In this document: one piece after another, positions 53,457-64,000 of the stretch
How positions within the stretch are numbered: the first letter of the stretch is position 1
How the letters are laid out: every line of letters begins with the position of its first letter
Assembly (NCBI GenBank): GCA_030674185.1
Contig: JAPXFY010000015.1
Coordinates: 27,900,685 to 27,964,684 of the forward strand
Source of the DNA: Monoplex corrugatus
Taxonomy: Eukaryota; Mollusca; Gastropoda; Littorinimorpha; Ranellidae
Length of the DNA stretch: 64,000 nucleotides
Direction: 5' to 3'
Notes under the pieces: model-generated
Database searches by the model: none
Told to the model about the DNA's origin: nothing
The model's input: only the letters and a program-made list of their open reading frames with translations
Translations under genes and position numbers: made by a program

Positions 53457-55130
53457 TCACTGCACTCCATGCATTATTATATTCAAATATCGCATAAATG
53501 AATGAAAGTGTGGAACGCTATCTTTATATTTACATTCATAAATGTAGAATTTTGCGTGCATAATAATAAAGTCCAGTACATTGTCAAATTTGTGGCACTG
53601 GCACATTTATTGTTGATACCTGTTTGGAACTGTTGCCAAAATAATTGCACACATGCATATCCGCAGAACAAATCTCGTATGCTGTCTTGTTCATTTTCAC
53701 AAAACGAACAAGAGTTATGTTTTTACACCCATGTACATTAGAATAACATTTGTCGCTAGAATACATTGGATTAATCTTATCTGAAACTATTTCAGTTTAA
53801 CCTCTCTTATTTTTGATATTTTCTCAAATGTTTTGTCTGCCATTTGTTACAATGTTTTGGTTGGGTTCTGATCCTGGGTTAAGATGTTAAAGTACAATTG
53901 TGTTACTTTATGAAACAAATGTTTTCCGTACTTTTGGAATTTTTACAAATACGTTATTTTCAGTATGTATTCCTTTATTCGATGTACGACTTAACAGCTT
54001 GTATTATCCCAGTGTATGCGACTAAATCTGTATTTACTTCGTATTTGTTTTTGAAATGTGCAAACATCATAAATGTCATGTGAGTTTATAATATTTTGAA
54101 CAAAACATACATTCTTATTAAACCAATTCTCATAAGTAACTTGTTCCCTACTTTCAATTTTTCATTGTAAAGAAATGGTTCCGCCAGAAAATGTTCAGAC
54201 GTTTCTGGCGATAGAGCCTCACCAAACTCATTACATGCGTGCAAAACACTTTTCTAAAACAAAATTACTTTCGCAAGTTTTTTCCGTTGGGAGGCTGGAA
54301 CCTAAGTGTTCGATTCAGGTAACGTTGTTATCTAATGCTGTTAACTATACTTTTCCATTTATGATGTAAATTTTACTATTTTCTTATCCAAATTAATTTT
54401 AAAACGGATATATTTCCTCTTATTAGGTATTTCAAGAGAACTATTTTTATGTTTCATGCTTGGTTTTCTGTTCATTTTGTCTTTTTTTTTTTTTCGATGC
54501 AGACTCATTTCTTTGTCGTCAGCAAACTATGAAGTTTTGTGTCCAGTTTGTTGAATTATTGTACCGTTAATGTTTTTGTTTCATCTAATAATGACAAAAT
54601 TTGTACACACGGAAGGAAAATATATGGTGATAGTGGATCGCCTTGTTTACATCCTCTCTGAATTGAAAACCAACGGAACATTTTACCACAGACTTCGATT
54701 GCTGATTTTATATCCTTGTAGAAAACGGGTATAAACTGGCAGACATCTGGTCTAAAGCAAAAAGCATTTCGTACTTTAAGCATAAAACATAACAGTACTT
54801 CAGGAAAGTTTTTACTGATTAGGCAGATGATCAGATCATGTATTAGATGAACATTATCTCTTAATACCGCTGCCTGAAATAAAATCATCTTAATTTTCAC
54901 TGATTCACGCGCCAAAAACTCTTTTAAATCTATCTGCAATCTAAACTGATCCTGTCTTGTATGCAACGTTTAAAAGTGTTACTGGTCTCCCGTTTTTATG
55001 AGGCCTCCTCGGCTGTCACCTTTCGGACATTGTCAATCTTTTTGCTGTTGATGAGAGTTCGCTTTTCCGAAATCCGTCATTGTTAATGTAAGTACATCAG
55101 CAATCATATCCTCTATTTCGCAATCTTCTC
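53457..55130 (-). mobile_element. L1/Tx1-like LINE, degraded ORF2 from RT to C-terminus
   Basis: A single decayed LINE can be followed on the minus strand through many frameshifts. RT motifs appear in order: KNGRPVTLLNVAYK (about 54953-54996), an AVLRDNVHLIHDLI block (about 54825-54870), FYKDIKSAIEVCGK (54680-54725), then IQRGCKQGDPLSPYIF (about 54615-54665) and the catalytic FADD box (54515-54526). Downstream are a WFNKNVCFVQ block with a YTGIIQAVKSYI block (about 53985-54115). Next comes a CSFC-type knuckle whose histidine is replaced (53650-53712), and finally AKFYIYECKYKDSVPHFHSF, ending at a TGA (53457-53459). The order and wording are those of L1/Tx1-group ORF2. Endonuclease and ORF1 are missing, so the copy is 5'-truncated and dead. 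Confidence 0.9.
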
Positions 55131-55364
55131 ACAATGTCTTTCTATAACTTAAACAGTTCCAGCTGAGTCTTGTATTTAACTACCATTGCTAAGAGTGAGT
55201 TCAGGTATCTGTTTGCTGACAAAACTATTCCGTATGACTGCCTAGGTCTATTTTTACTCAGCTGTAATAAACGGAAGCAGTATACATATCCTGAGTACAT
55301 ACAATATTGTATGTATCAGAATATAAATAAATCTCCTGTATATAATACACATTATCGACTAGCG

Positions 55365-55690
55365 TTGTAGACAAGTGGGGGGTAAAAGTCGGACTTCAGA
55401 TCGGAGCGTCCTGGGTTTGATCCTCCTAGACACCTCCGCCTCGTGTGTAAAGGGTGGAGATTTTTTCGATCTCACAGGTCAACGTATGTGCAGACCTGCC
55501 AGCGACTACATCCCTTTCATGCGTATACATGTGCAGAATGTTAAATGCACACGTTAAAGATCCTGAAGTCATGTCAGTAGCTGGCTTACTGAAACATGAA
55601 AACAGCCAGAATGCACTCCCACCAAAGATACAAACTATGCAACAAGACAGAGGAATGCGGTCAGCTGGTCTAACAGCTTGAGTTGTCCGT
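55365..55690 (+). mobile_element. tRNA-derived SINE A, copy 3 (most complete head)
   Basis: The plus-strand tRNA-like head includes GGACTTCAGATCGGAGCGTC and a B box GGGTTTGATCC (55413-55423). The body blocks are GTAAAGGGTGGAGATTTTTT, GATCTCACAGGTCAACGTAT, GTGCAGACCTGCCAGCGACT and CACACGTTAAAGATCCTG, followed by an ACTGAAACATGAAAACA block. The A box is decayed. The same body occurs reversed at 18717 and 44735. Confidence 0.8.
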
Positions 55691-55736
55691 GCTACGCTAA
55701 CAAGTCTGATTACGTATAATCTCGCAGTGAGTCCAA

Positions 55737-56190
55737 ACGAGTTCAGTAAATACAGTCAAAAAAACGAATTCAGTAAATACAGTCAAAAAAACGAGTTCAG
55801 TAAATACAGTAAAAAAAACGAGTTCAGTAAATACAGTCAAAAAAACGAGTTCATAAATACATCAAAAAAAAAGAGTTCAGTAAATACAGTAAAAAAAAAC
55901 GAGTTCAGTAAATACAGTCAAAAAAACGAGTTCAGTAATACAGTCAAAAACGAGTTCAGTAAATACAGTCAAAAAAACAAGTTCAGTAAATACAGTCAAA
56001 AAAACGAGTTCAGTAAATACAGTCAAAAAACAAGTTCAGTAAATACAGTCAAAAAAACGAGTTCAGTAAATACAGTCAAAAAAACAAGTTCAGTAAATAC
56101 AGTCAAAAAAACGAGTTCAGTAAATACAGTCAAAAAAACGAGTTCAGTAAATACAGTCAAAAAAACGAGTTCAGTAAATACAGTCAAAAA
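55737..56190. repeat. Minisatellite array, 27-bp unit, about 17 copies
   Basis: The unit is GAGTTCAGTAAATACAGTCA followed by AAAAAAC. Variation is mainly in the A-run length. A 213-codon plus frame (55727-56368) and a 68-codon minus frame cross it as repeat artefacts, switching phase when the A run changes length. Confidence 0.97.
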
Positions 56191-56693
56191 GGAACGATTT
56201 ATTTTCAATACGTCTGTTGTTGTGGTCATGTTTAGTGATGATTTAATGGTACCAGTTCCCGCCCAGAAACTAAGGATTCAGATTCAAACTCGGGTGCTAC
56301 TTTCTCCCGCCATCCCTGCTACACCCTATATAACTGCCTGTATACCAATCACTTGGACAAGCCAGTAAATGATACCCGGGTGCAGCGTGCATTTATCACA
56401 AGTAAATGAACACTGACAGCACAAGAACTGTTCCTGGCAAAATGTTAAAAAAATCCGTTTTAATAGTCCATCAACAATACACACAAAGTGTTCATTCGAA
56501 CATACACACAAAGTGGTCATTACCCTCAGGCGACACCTTCTACCAGGGCAGAGTAGCACAGATTTCATGCCCGTTGTAACTGAATATATCACAATGCAAT
56601 TTCCGTACTAAGTTTGGTTTTATCGTATCAGTCGCACATATACATATAAATTGGCTATCAAAGGGTTTTTATAGCTATACATTTTAAAGCAAG

Positions 56694-56695
<2 letters not shown>
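56191..56695. other. Non-genic spacer
   Basis: Unique-looking. Nothing recognised. Confidence 0.35.
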
Positions 56696-56696
<1 letters not shown>

Positions 56697-56732
<36 letters not shown>

Positions 56733-56733
56733 A

Positions 56734-56808
<75 letters not shown>

Positions 56809-56937
56809 CTCACAACGCGATCTGGTTTTCTTTCACAATTCTTTTTTTTTTTTTTTTTGCACTTATGCATGTAGCTCTTTATTGTGTGTCTCTTTGACTG
56901 CTGGTTGTGTGTGGTGTGTGTGTGTGTGTGTGTGGTG

Positions 56938-56976
<39 letters not shown>

Positions 56977-57175
56977 TGTGTGTATGTGTGTGTGTGTGTG
57001 TGAGTGTGTTATGTGTGTGTGTGTGTGTGCGCGCGCGTGCGTGCGTGCGTGTGAATAAGTGAGAGAGAGAGGCAGAGACAGACACATAATGTGTGTTGTT
57101 GTTGTTTTGTTGTTGTTGTTTGGTGGTGGTGGTGGTGGTGGTGGTGGTGGTGCTGCTGCTGCTGCTGCTGCTGTA
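56697..57175. repeat. CA run, then TG run (inverted pair), then GTT, GGT and GCT repeats
   Basis: CA at 56697-56806, a T run (56841-56858), TG at 56908-57050, and GTT/GGT/GCT trinucleotides at 57093-57173. The CA and TG tracts are complementary over about 100 bases and about 100 bp apart. Confidence 0.95.
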
Positions 57176-58260
57176 CTTTACTGTTACTTTTGATTCAAGG
57201 GAGAAGGCGGAGATGTGTGTGGCGAAAGTGGGGGTAGTGGGGATAGGGGAGAGCAGTAGGCCAATACTCGGCAGACTTTCCGATCACACAATATACCCAT
57301 GGTGTGTATCTGTGATACCAGACACTTCAGATCGCTCGTCAGCATGTAATACTGCATTTTTTACGGTCTGGGAGAGAGCCGGCGATACATGATCCCGTTA
57401 AAGACATCTTTTGCAATAACACTTGAATTGCTAGGGAGACAGAGTGAGAGAGAGAGAGCAGGTTACACTCCACAATCAGCCCCTCTTATTGTTTGTCAAC
57501 TGAAGCCTGTAAAGGTCTAGGGGTGTGAAGTTTCCATCTGTGTTTATTGTCAACAGAGTCAATCCGGTAACGGATGGATGTTGCCATCAACAAAGCCATT
57601 GCACAATCTAAAGAAACGATGTGGATGGATTATGGATAGCGTTTCGGCAGAAACCTGTTTTTTGGCCCCACGTATGAGCATGAGCCCATTAAAGGGAAAG
57701 ACGTCAGAGCATGTTCTGTTCTTCCGCTCATTTTCAGCATGTAATCTCTCTTCTCATCAGCTTTCAGAAGAAGAGAAAAAAAATCACATTAGCAAAACTT
57801 GCAATTATCGAAAGGCAGAGAATGGCGCTTCTGGGACATTGTTTGCCTTTTGCATAAAAGTCTTTCACTAAAATTGGCTTTTAATTTTTTTGTATTTTGT
57901 ATTCAACAATCGAGCAAAGGGGCAAAAAAGCAGAAGGGAGAAAAAACAGACAAAAGAAAGATGTAATTGTTTGGCGTATTTTCAGGACGTGTGACCTAGG
58001 GTTCAAAGAGACGAGTGCCTGATGATATTGAAGAGACAGACAAAAGCGGAGAAGGAGGAAGGAGGAAGGAGCAGGATAAGATGTCCATCCAGGCCCAGAC
58101 AAACCTACACTGAGAGATGCGGAGAGAGGAGGAGAAGGAGAAGGCGGAGCAGGGAGGAGGACAGGGCTAATTGATTTCCTGTTGGCGGCAATAAGCTGTC
58201 ATTACCAAATGTACAGGCAGTGAGCACTTCCTCCTCACACACACACCGACACAAGCACTG
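57176..58260. other. Non-repetitive block, possible conserved non-coding elements
   Basis: Over 1 kb of complex, largely repeat-free DNA. The parts 57550-57880 and 58165-58220 look most constrained, for example GGGACATTGTTTGCCTTTTG, CACTAAAATTGGCTTTTAAT and CTAATTGATTTCCTGTTGGC. A 97-codon plus frame at 57578-57871 has no domain and the repeat-free character is better explained by non-coding DNA. Confidence 0.25.
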
Positions 58261-58770
58261 CAAGACAAACAAAAGGAAACAACTCGACTTTTTTTTTAAC
58301 TAAAAAAAAAAGCTACAAGTTGTCAAGTCAACGAGCGACGACAAAAGCTTTCTGGAAGACAAACTCCCAGGTTATCCAAAAAGTGACCGATACAATTCAA
58401 CAAACTGCACTGAAGTTCCAACAAAGACGGTCACGTGACTGTCCTCACGCCCACCTCAACAGCGCAGTAGAAGAAATATCATCAAGCCATACTAATAAAC
58501 TCTTTTTCCCGATAAAAAAAACCAGCACACACAAGGACATAAGACCACACTGCAGCACTGTTTCTGGATAGTGCCTTTGTAGTTTTAAAGTAATAGCAAA
58601 ATTGACAACTGTTTAATGTTTTGAAACATATCTGGTTACATTTCTTTATATGCTAACCGTTTGATCTAAATTTTGTTAAAAAGGTGATAAAAAGGCCAAG
58701 ACTTTGCTGCACAAATACACTTCTATTTTGGGAATTAAAACTGAGAAATTTGCAGACCCATTTCGCGCAA

Positions 58771-58775
<5 letters not shown>
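58261..58775. other. Non-genic spacer
   Basis: AT-rich. An 83-codon plus frame at 58320-58571 has no recognised domain. Confidence 0.35.
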
Positions 58776-58777
<2 letters not shown>

Positions 58778-58847
<70 letters not shown>

Positions 58848-58966
58848 TACACATATATATATATAAAATATATATATATATATATAACACATACACACAC
58901 ACACACATATATATATATATACACACACAAATACACACACACACAAATACACACACAAAATACACA

Positions 58967-59041
<75 letters not shown>
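58778..59041. repeat. CA, GA, TA and CA microsatellites
   Basis: GA run (58788-58848), TA runs with CA interruptions (58852-58920), and a long CA run (58972-59041). Confidence 0.97.
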
Positions 59042-59044
<3 letters not shown>

Positions 59045-59869
59045 GCTCACCCATCCGGCCGACATGGTGGAAAAAGTGATCATTCATTGCCGCAGTGGAA
59101 AAAGGTATATCTTCATCGTTAAACCTATCGACCGGTGACAATTCAACCAGGTCCTGTCAACGGCTCTGGCGTCTTCGGATTGCTTTATGGCACTGTTCTC
59201 TGCCAGTCAAGGCCCAAGACATTTCCATCTTCACAAGATCCCAGTCCCTTCTACAAAGAGAACCCAGTCTGAAAGCCAGGCAAAGGTCGAAAGACAAACA
59301 ATTGTCTTTATTGCTCTACTAAGGCTGGTGACAAACCAGACGGCTATTCTTGTATGGCATAGCTCTTCCAGTAAACAAAGAGAGCACATAAAAGTAAAAA
59401 TCGAACGACTATACACTAAAAGACGAACCTGCCACGATGATGGCTGAACCTACACTACTTTATGGCTGTCACGACATTTCAATATCTGTATTGCAGACAG
59501 AAGAAATCGAAGTGCTCAACAACAGCGTTGACAGTCAACAAGGCAGCAATCCAACCGCCAATAATTACAACCTCAGCCTTCAAGTACCGCCGCTCTGTCG
59601 TCTTAAACACAACCTTGTAAGGCCACAGAAGTTCCCATGTCAGATCAGCCCCGGTCTGTTCACAGCTACGCGGAGACCTTTATACATACCTCCTTTTGTC
59701 TTTTGGACCAAGACAATTTCCGCCTTCTTTGTCATTCTCTCGTCTGCTTCGCTAAAAGAACTAGCATGCACTGTGCCAGTAACGGTGCAGTGGATTCTTG
59801 CCCATTGTAGCATCTGAGACATGAGCAGGCAAAGGCAGATAGTAGACTACAACTACAGCAACACACTAT
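59042..59869. other. Non-repetitive block
   Basis: About 830 bp with several overlapping frames; the longest is plus 59437-59817 (126 codons). None carries a domain I recognise. The right part may belong to the R1 retroposon that follows. Confidence 0.3.
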
Positions 59870-60141
59870 CTCTTTTACAGAGATTAAGACCATCATAAAG
59901 GATACTTTCACCCTGAACATAAGAGAAATGATCCCCATCCATTATTTTGAGCGACAGTAACAAACTACATTCTTCCGCCCGAGGACTAGACACTGCCACC
60001 TACACCAACATACGTGCCGAAAGGGGCTGTCCACATCCGTCACTCAGACAACAGGACTGACTATTTGAGGCATATCATGTTCGAATGAAAAGCAAGCAAA
60101 CAAACGAAATAAAAAAAAATATATAAAAAAAAAAAAAAAAA
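59870..60141 (+). mobile_element. Retroposon-like dispersed repeat R1, copy 2, with A-rich tail
   Basis: Collinear with 765-1180 but without its 100-base insertion. The block GACTGACTATTTGAGGCATA is followed by TCGAATGAAAAGCAAGC and an A-rich tail to 60141. Homology may extend further left, but weakly. Confidence 0.55.
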
Positions 60142-61565
60142 CGCACGCTTATTGTTTCTGTAGTGTCTATTGTTCTAAGTCATCAGTATGAACGGTCACC
60201 AGCACTCGATTCTCTTTCTTGGCACCTGTGAAATACATACACTGCAAGTGTCTACGATATCACAGCAGTCGGACACGGAATAAAGCACACGTTATTTGTA
60301 AGGACTTGCAAACTTTCTATCAACGCTTGATCAATTTTGAACTGTACTTCAAAGTATATTACACTAAACGTTGTGTGCAGGAGATTGTATCTATATATCA
60401 TATCTATATCATATCAAGACATAAAACTTTTGAAAACCAGCAAATATCATCGGCAAATTCAACTACAAATACAACCAGCTGGTTGTCGTCAACGCATTCT
60501 GCTACTTCAAGGAGAAGCAGACGATCAATATAGTTTGTACGAGCTTCTGGTTACTTTCAAACAGAATGCTGGGTATACCCCATTCGTGACATATGCTCAT
60601 TAGCGATGTATTGACGGTACTGAAACCAAACGATGGTGAAAGATATCTCTCCAGTTTCAGATTATACATGTATTGTAGCTGTGACGGCTTGGATGCAACT
60701 GCGGCATTGCAACCCCTGAAGTTCTACTCTCCGTGCAGAAGAATTGTTTTATTCATTATTTTGACAACTAAAATGCAAATATATCACTGCAGTATGTTAT
60801 ATTATTGCTTGCACTGCAGGTTGTTATATTACTGATTGCTCAAACATGGCAATACTGTGCACACAATATAGTTTTGTCAGTGTTTATAAACGTGAAAAAG
60901 CGAATGACATACTCTATAATGGATATCACTCTATCGCTAAAATTCTAACGATCACAATACTCCTTTGGCCATCCTTGTGACGTCATCACCGTCCCGTGTT
61001 TCCTGGTACAGGGATTGTTTTCACCACAACCAAAATGTATTATGAGAGCTGCAACAACGTCCTAGTTTACACTAGACGTTCAAGTGTAGTGTATTCTAAC
61101 AGAAGAGTGGATAGATCTCTGTTTTCAAACACGATCACGGAAAATAGGCCTACCGCTGTTCTGTGCGCTGTTTTGCGGCGACTGCGTGACTGTGCTGTGA
61201 AAATGAGCTGAACAGTTTATTGAGAGAAATCCTGACGAGATGAACAACGTTTTTGAATCAAAACTAATGTCAAGCATTGAAAAGTTTGGGCAGATGTCCT
61301 GATACATTGATCCCTCACTACAACGTCATGGTGGCAAAAATAAAGGACGAGCCAACATGGCGTCATTCCCGCGTCTCCGCTCCAATGTTTTCCCTGATTT
61401 GCCCACATGCCTACTGGCTCCCTCTACAATCACCGTCACTGTTTGGTCAACATTTCACACACGCCAAAATCTAAACTGGATAATTCACGCGTGCTCTTAC
61501 ATTGCCGGGCTTATTTGACTTACTGCATGTATCTGAGCCAATAGTGTCACTCTAAAACAAAAGGG
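60142..61565. other. Non-repetitive spacer, about 1.4 kb
   Basis: Unique-looking DNA with short frames only. I can support no gene. Confidence 0.35.
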
Positions 61566-61599
61566 GGAGGGAGGGAGGGGGGAGAGAGAGAGAGACAGC

Positions 61600-61633
<34 letters not shown>
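61566..61633. repeat. GA microsatellite
   Basis: GGGA and GA repeats. Confidence 0.93.
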
Positions 61634-61637
<4 letters not shown>

Positions 61638-62460
61638 TTTCTTTTCAATTGACACCTTCATCGTAAAACCTCAAACAGCATCAGCCAACAAACACTGGTG
61701 TATGACAGATACCGGTACCTTCTCGTCTTATCGATTAGGGACGCCATATACAAAACAAACTGACGCGTTGGTGTCATAAAAAAACCAAAAGTTATGAAAA
61801 TTAAAAATTAAAAAAAAAGTGAATCAACAAAAGACAAAGGAGGAGGCTAAGGGCCAGCCACTCTTGTGCACTGATGAACATAACACCAATTAAAGAACAC
61901 CATTTAGAACATCAACAAGGAACAGTTTGTATGTCACTGTTTATTGTGTAGTATGAGCAAAAATAAAATAAATAAATAAATGAAATATATAAAAGAAAAA
62001 AAAAAGGACATTTTTTTATATTTTGATCTTTTATCAAATGTGATGAACTCATCATTGCTGCTTTTGCCTGACTCGACTGACATAATACATCAATAAACGA
62101 ATGAATATGTAATTAAATGAAATACTAATATTGTTAGTGGTTTTCGGAGTAAGGTTTCTATTTCAGAACCAAAACTCACAAAGAAGATAAGGCAGCCGAT
62201 TCTTGGAAGTAAAGATTATTTACCAACAATCAACCCACATGCATTCTATCTTTTCTTTTCATGTCTATGATGAAATTTTTTTCCGGACAGAATTCTTAAG
62301 GGACGACTTTGTTGCTACAGATTTTGTTGCATGCACGTTTACCTGCTGTTTCTTTCTTTTTTTAATATCATTTCTCATAGAAAGAACCATTATTGGTAAG
62401 ATTTAAACGTGCACATTTTAAAGCAAAACATGTGGATCCTCTCTCTCTTTCCTGTCTCTC
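61634..62460. other. AT-rich spacer
   Basis: No supported feature. Confidence 0.35.
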
Positions 62461-62463
62461 TCT

Positions 62464-62672
<209 letters not shown>

Positions 62673-62854
62673 CAACATTTAGATATTCATATACTCACAC
62701 ATTCATTCATTCTTTGATTTATTCCGTTTTTGTTTTGTTTTGTTTTGTTTTTCTTGAAAGCACAACACTTATCCAGGACAAAAGGTGGGGTATAAGGAAG
62801 AAGGGATAAAAATGTTTGAAAAACAAGGAAATGTTGGAACACAAAACAAAAGAA

Positions 62855-63775
62855 CGACACTACAACACGACACTGGAACATAGAACGGCAATGGAACACA
62901 GAACGGCACTACGAAACACAAACGACAGGAACACAGAAACGACAATGGAACACAGAACACACTGGAACACAGAACGACACCGGAACACAAAACGACAATG
63001 GAACACAGAACGACACTGGAACACAGAACGACACCGGAACACAAAACGACAATGGAACACAGAACAGACACTGGAACACAGAACGACACTAAAACACAGA
63101 ACGACACTGGAACACAGAACGACACACTGGAACACAGAACGACACTGGAACACAGAACGACACTGAACACAGAACGACACTGGAACACAGAACGAACACT
63201 GGAACACAGAACGCCACTGGAACACAGAACGACACTGGAACACAGAACAACACTGGAACAAGAACAACACTGGAACACAGAACGACACTGGAACACAGAA
63301 CAACACTGGAACACAGAACAACACTAGAACACAGAACAACACTGGACATAGAACAACACTGGAACACAGACACACTAGAACACAGAACAACACTGGATGA
63401 ACACAGAACACAAACACTAGAACACAGAACAACACTAGAACACAGAACAACACTAGAACACAGAACACACTAGAACACAGAACAACACTAGAACACAGAA
63501 AAACACTGGAACACAGAACAACACTAGAACACAACAACACTGGAACACAGAACAACACTAGACCGAACACAGAACACAGAAACACTGGAACACAGAACAC
63601 AGAACACAAACAACATGGAACACAGAACAACACTGGAACACAGAACGACACTGGAACACAGAACAACACTGGAACACAGAACGACACTGGAACACAGAAC
63701 AACACTGGAACACAGAACAACACTAGAACACAGAACGACACTGGAACACAGAACAACACTGGAACACGGAACAAG
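62855..63775. repeat. Minisatellite array, 18-bp unit, about 50 copies
   Basis: The unit is GGAACACAGAACGACACT, with an AACAACACT variant dominating the right half and small deletions throughout. It gives long frames on both strands (EHRTTL hexapeptides plus; VPVLFC-like minus), all artefacts. Confidence 0.97.
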
Positions 63776-63837
63776 TGGCATGGTTTGCTCCAGGTTCATA
63801 TTTTCCCCCTTTTTTTTTCGTGCTTTCAAAACGTAAA

Positions 63838-63839
<2 letters not shown>

Positions 63840-63929
<90 letters not shown>

Positions 63930-64000
63930 GACAGAGACAGAGACAGAGACAGAGAGACAGAGAGAGAAACACACACACAGAGAAACACACACACACACAC
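63840..64000. repeat. GA, GACA and CA microsatellites, running off the window
   Basis: GA (63842-63920), CAGAGA units and a terminal CA run. Confidence 0.97.

Noticed and set aside
55365..55435. Functional tRNA gene
   Set aside because: A B box is present, but the A box and acceptor stem are decayed and a SINE body follows.
57235..57410. Fourth SINE A copy
   Set aside because: Only a short GTTAAAGA-type match. The block order of SINE A is not present.
62860..63774. 304-codon minus and related plus frames as proteins
   Set aside because: They are translations of the 18-bp minisatellite and GA microsatellite, with frequent frame changes.

Overview
This window looks like intergenic DNA from a large, repeat-rich animal genome. 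A marine mollusc, probably a gastropod, is my best guess. The reasons are: no compact gene arrangement; very many long CA/TG, GA/CT, GATA, GACA and trinucleotide microsatellites; several decayed non-LTR retrotransposons (LINEs) of different clades; and tRNA-derived SINE copies whose body and tail sequences resemble, from memory, ones common in gastropod genomes. That taxonomic guess has not been checked by any search. I found no rRNA, tRNA or CRISPR locus, and no convincing complete host gene. The one plausible host coding piece is a short minus-strand exon-like frame near 8.4-8.8 kb, with a weak resemblance to part of a von Willebrand factor A domain.

Layout. 0-9 kb: a retroposon copy, hairpin-module repeats, microsatellites, an RTE-like LINE 3' end (2.76-3.35 kb) and a Jockey/I-like reverse-transcriptase fragment (5.6-6.8 kb) lying between two divergent SINE tails. 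9-15 kb: three minisatellite arrays (32/33, 40/46 and 34 bp units). 16-22 kb: a LINE 3' end, retroposon copies and an 18-bp array. 25-29 kb: a 35-bp purine-rich array, then a composite array with a roughly 310-bp period that flips orientation at 27.27 kb. 30 kb: another LINE 3' end. 32-38 kb: two copies of a ~540-bp dispersed repeat on either side of a very homogeneous 37-bp satellite. 40-49 kb: SINEs, a 554-bp terminal-inverted-repeat element inserted inside an older retroposon, and 47-, 27- and 33-bp arrays. 51-56 kb: an AT-rich tandem, a long degraded L1/Tx1-like LINE, a tRNA-derived SINE and another 27-bp array. 57-62 kb: mostly non-repetitive DNA with possible conserved non-coding blocks, plus a second copy of the retroposon seen at 0.8 kb. 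62-64 kb: GATA repeats, an 18-bp array and GA repeats.

How it fits together. About twelve independent minisatellite arrays fill roughly 12-13 kb, one fifth of the window. Their units (18, 27, 32-37 and 40-47 bp) are unrelated in sequence. Several lack stop codons in many frames, so they generate long open frames that are almost certainly not proteins. The most interesting structural observations are: the nested inverted-repeat element (43.8-44.5 kb); the near-identical 106-bp duplication of the left edge of a 27-bp array (45.4 and 47.3 kb); the block duplication inside the 37-bp satellite; the orientation flip in the composite array; and the dispersed hairpin module.
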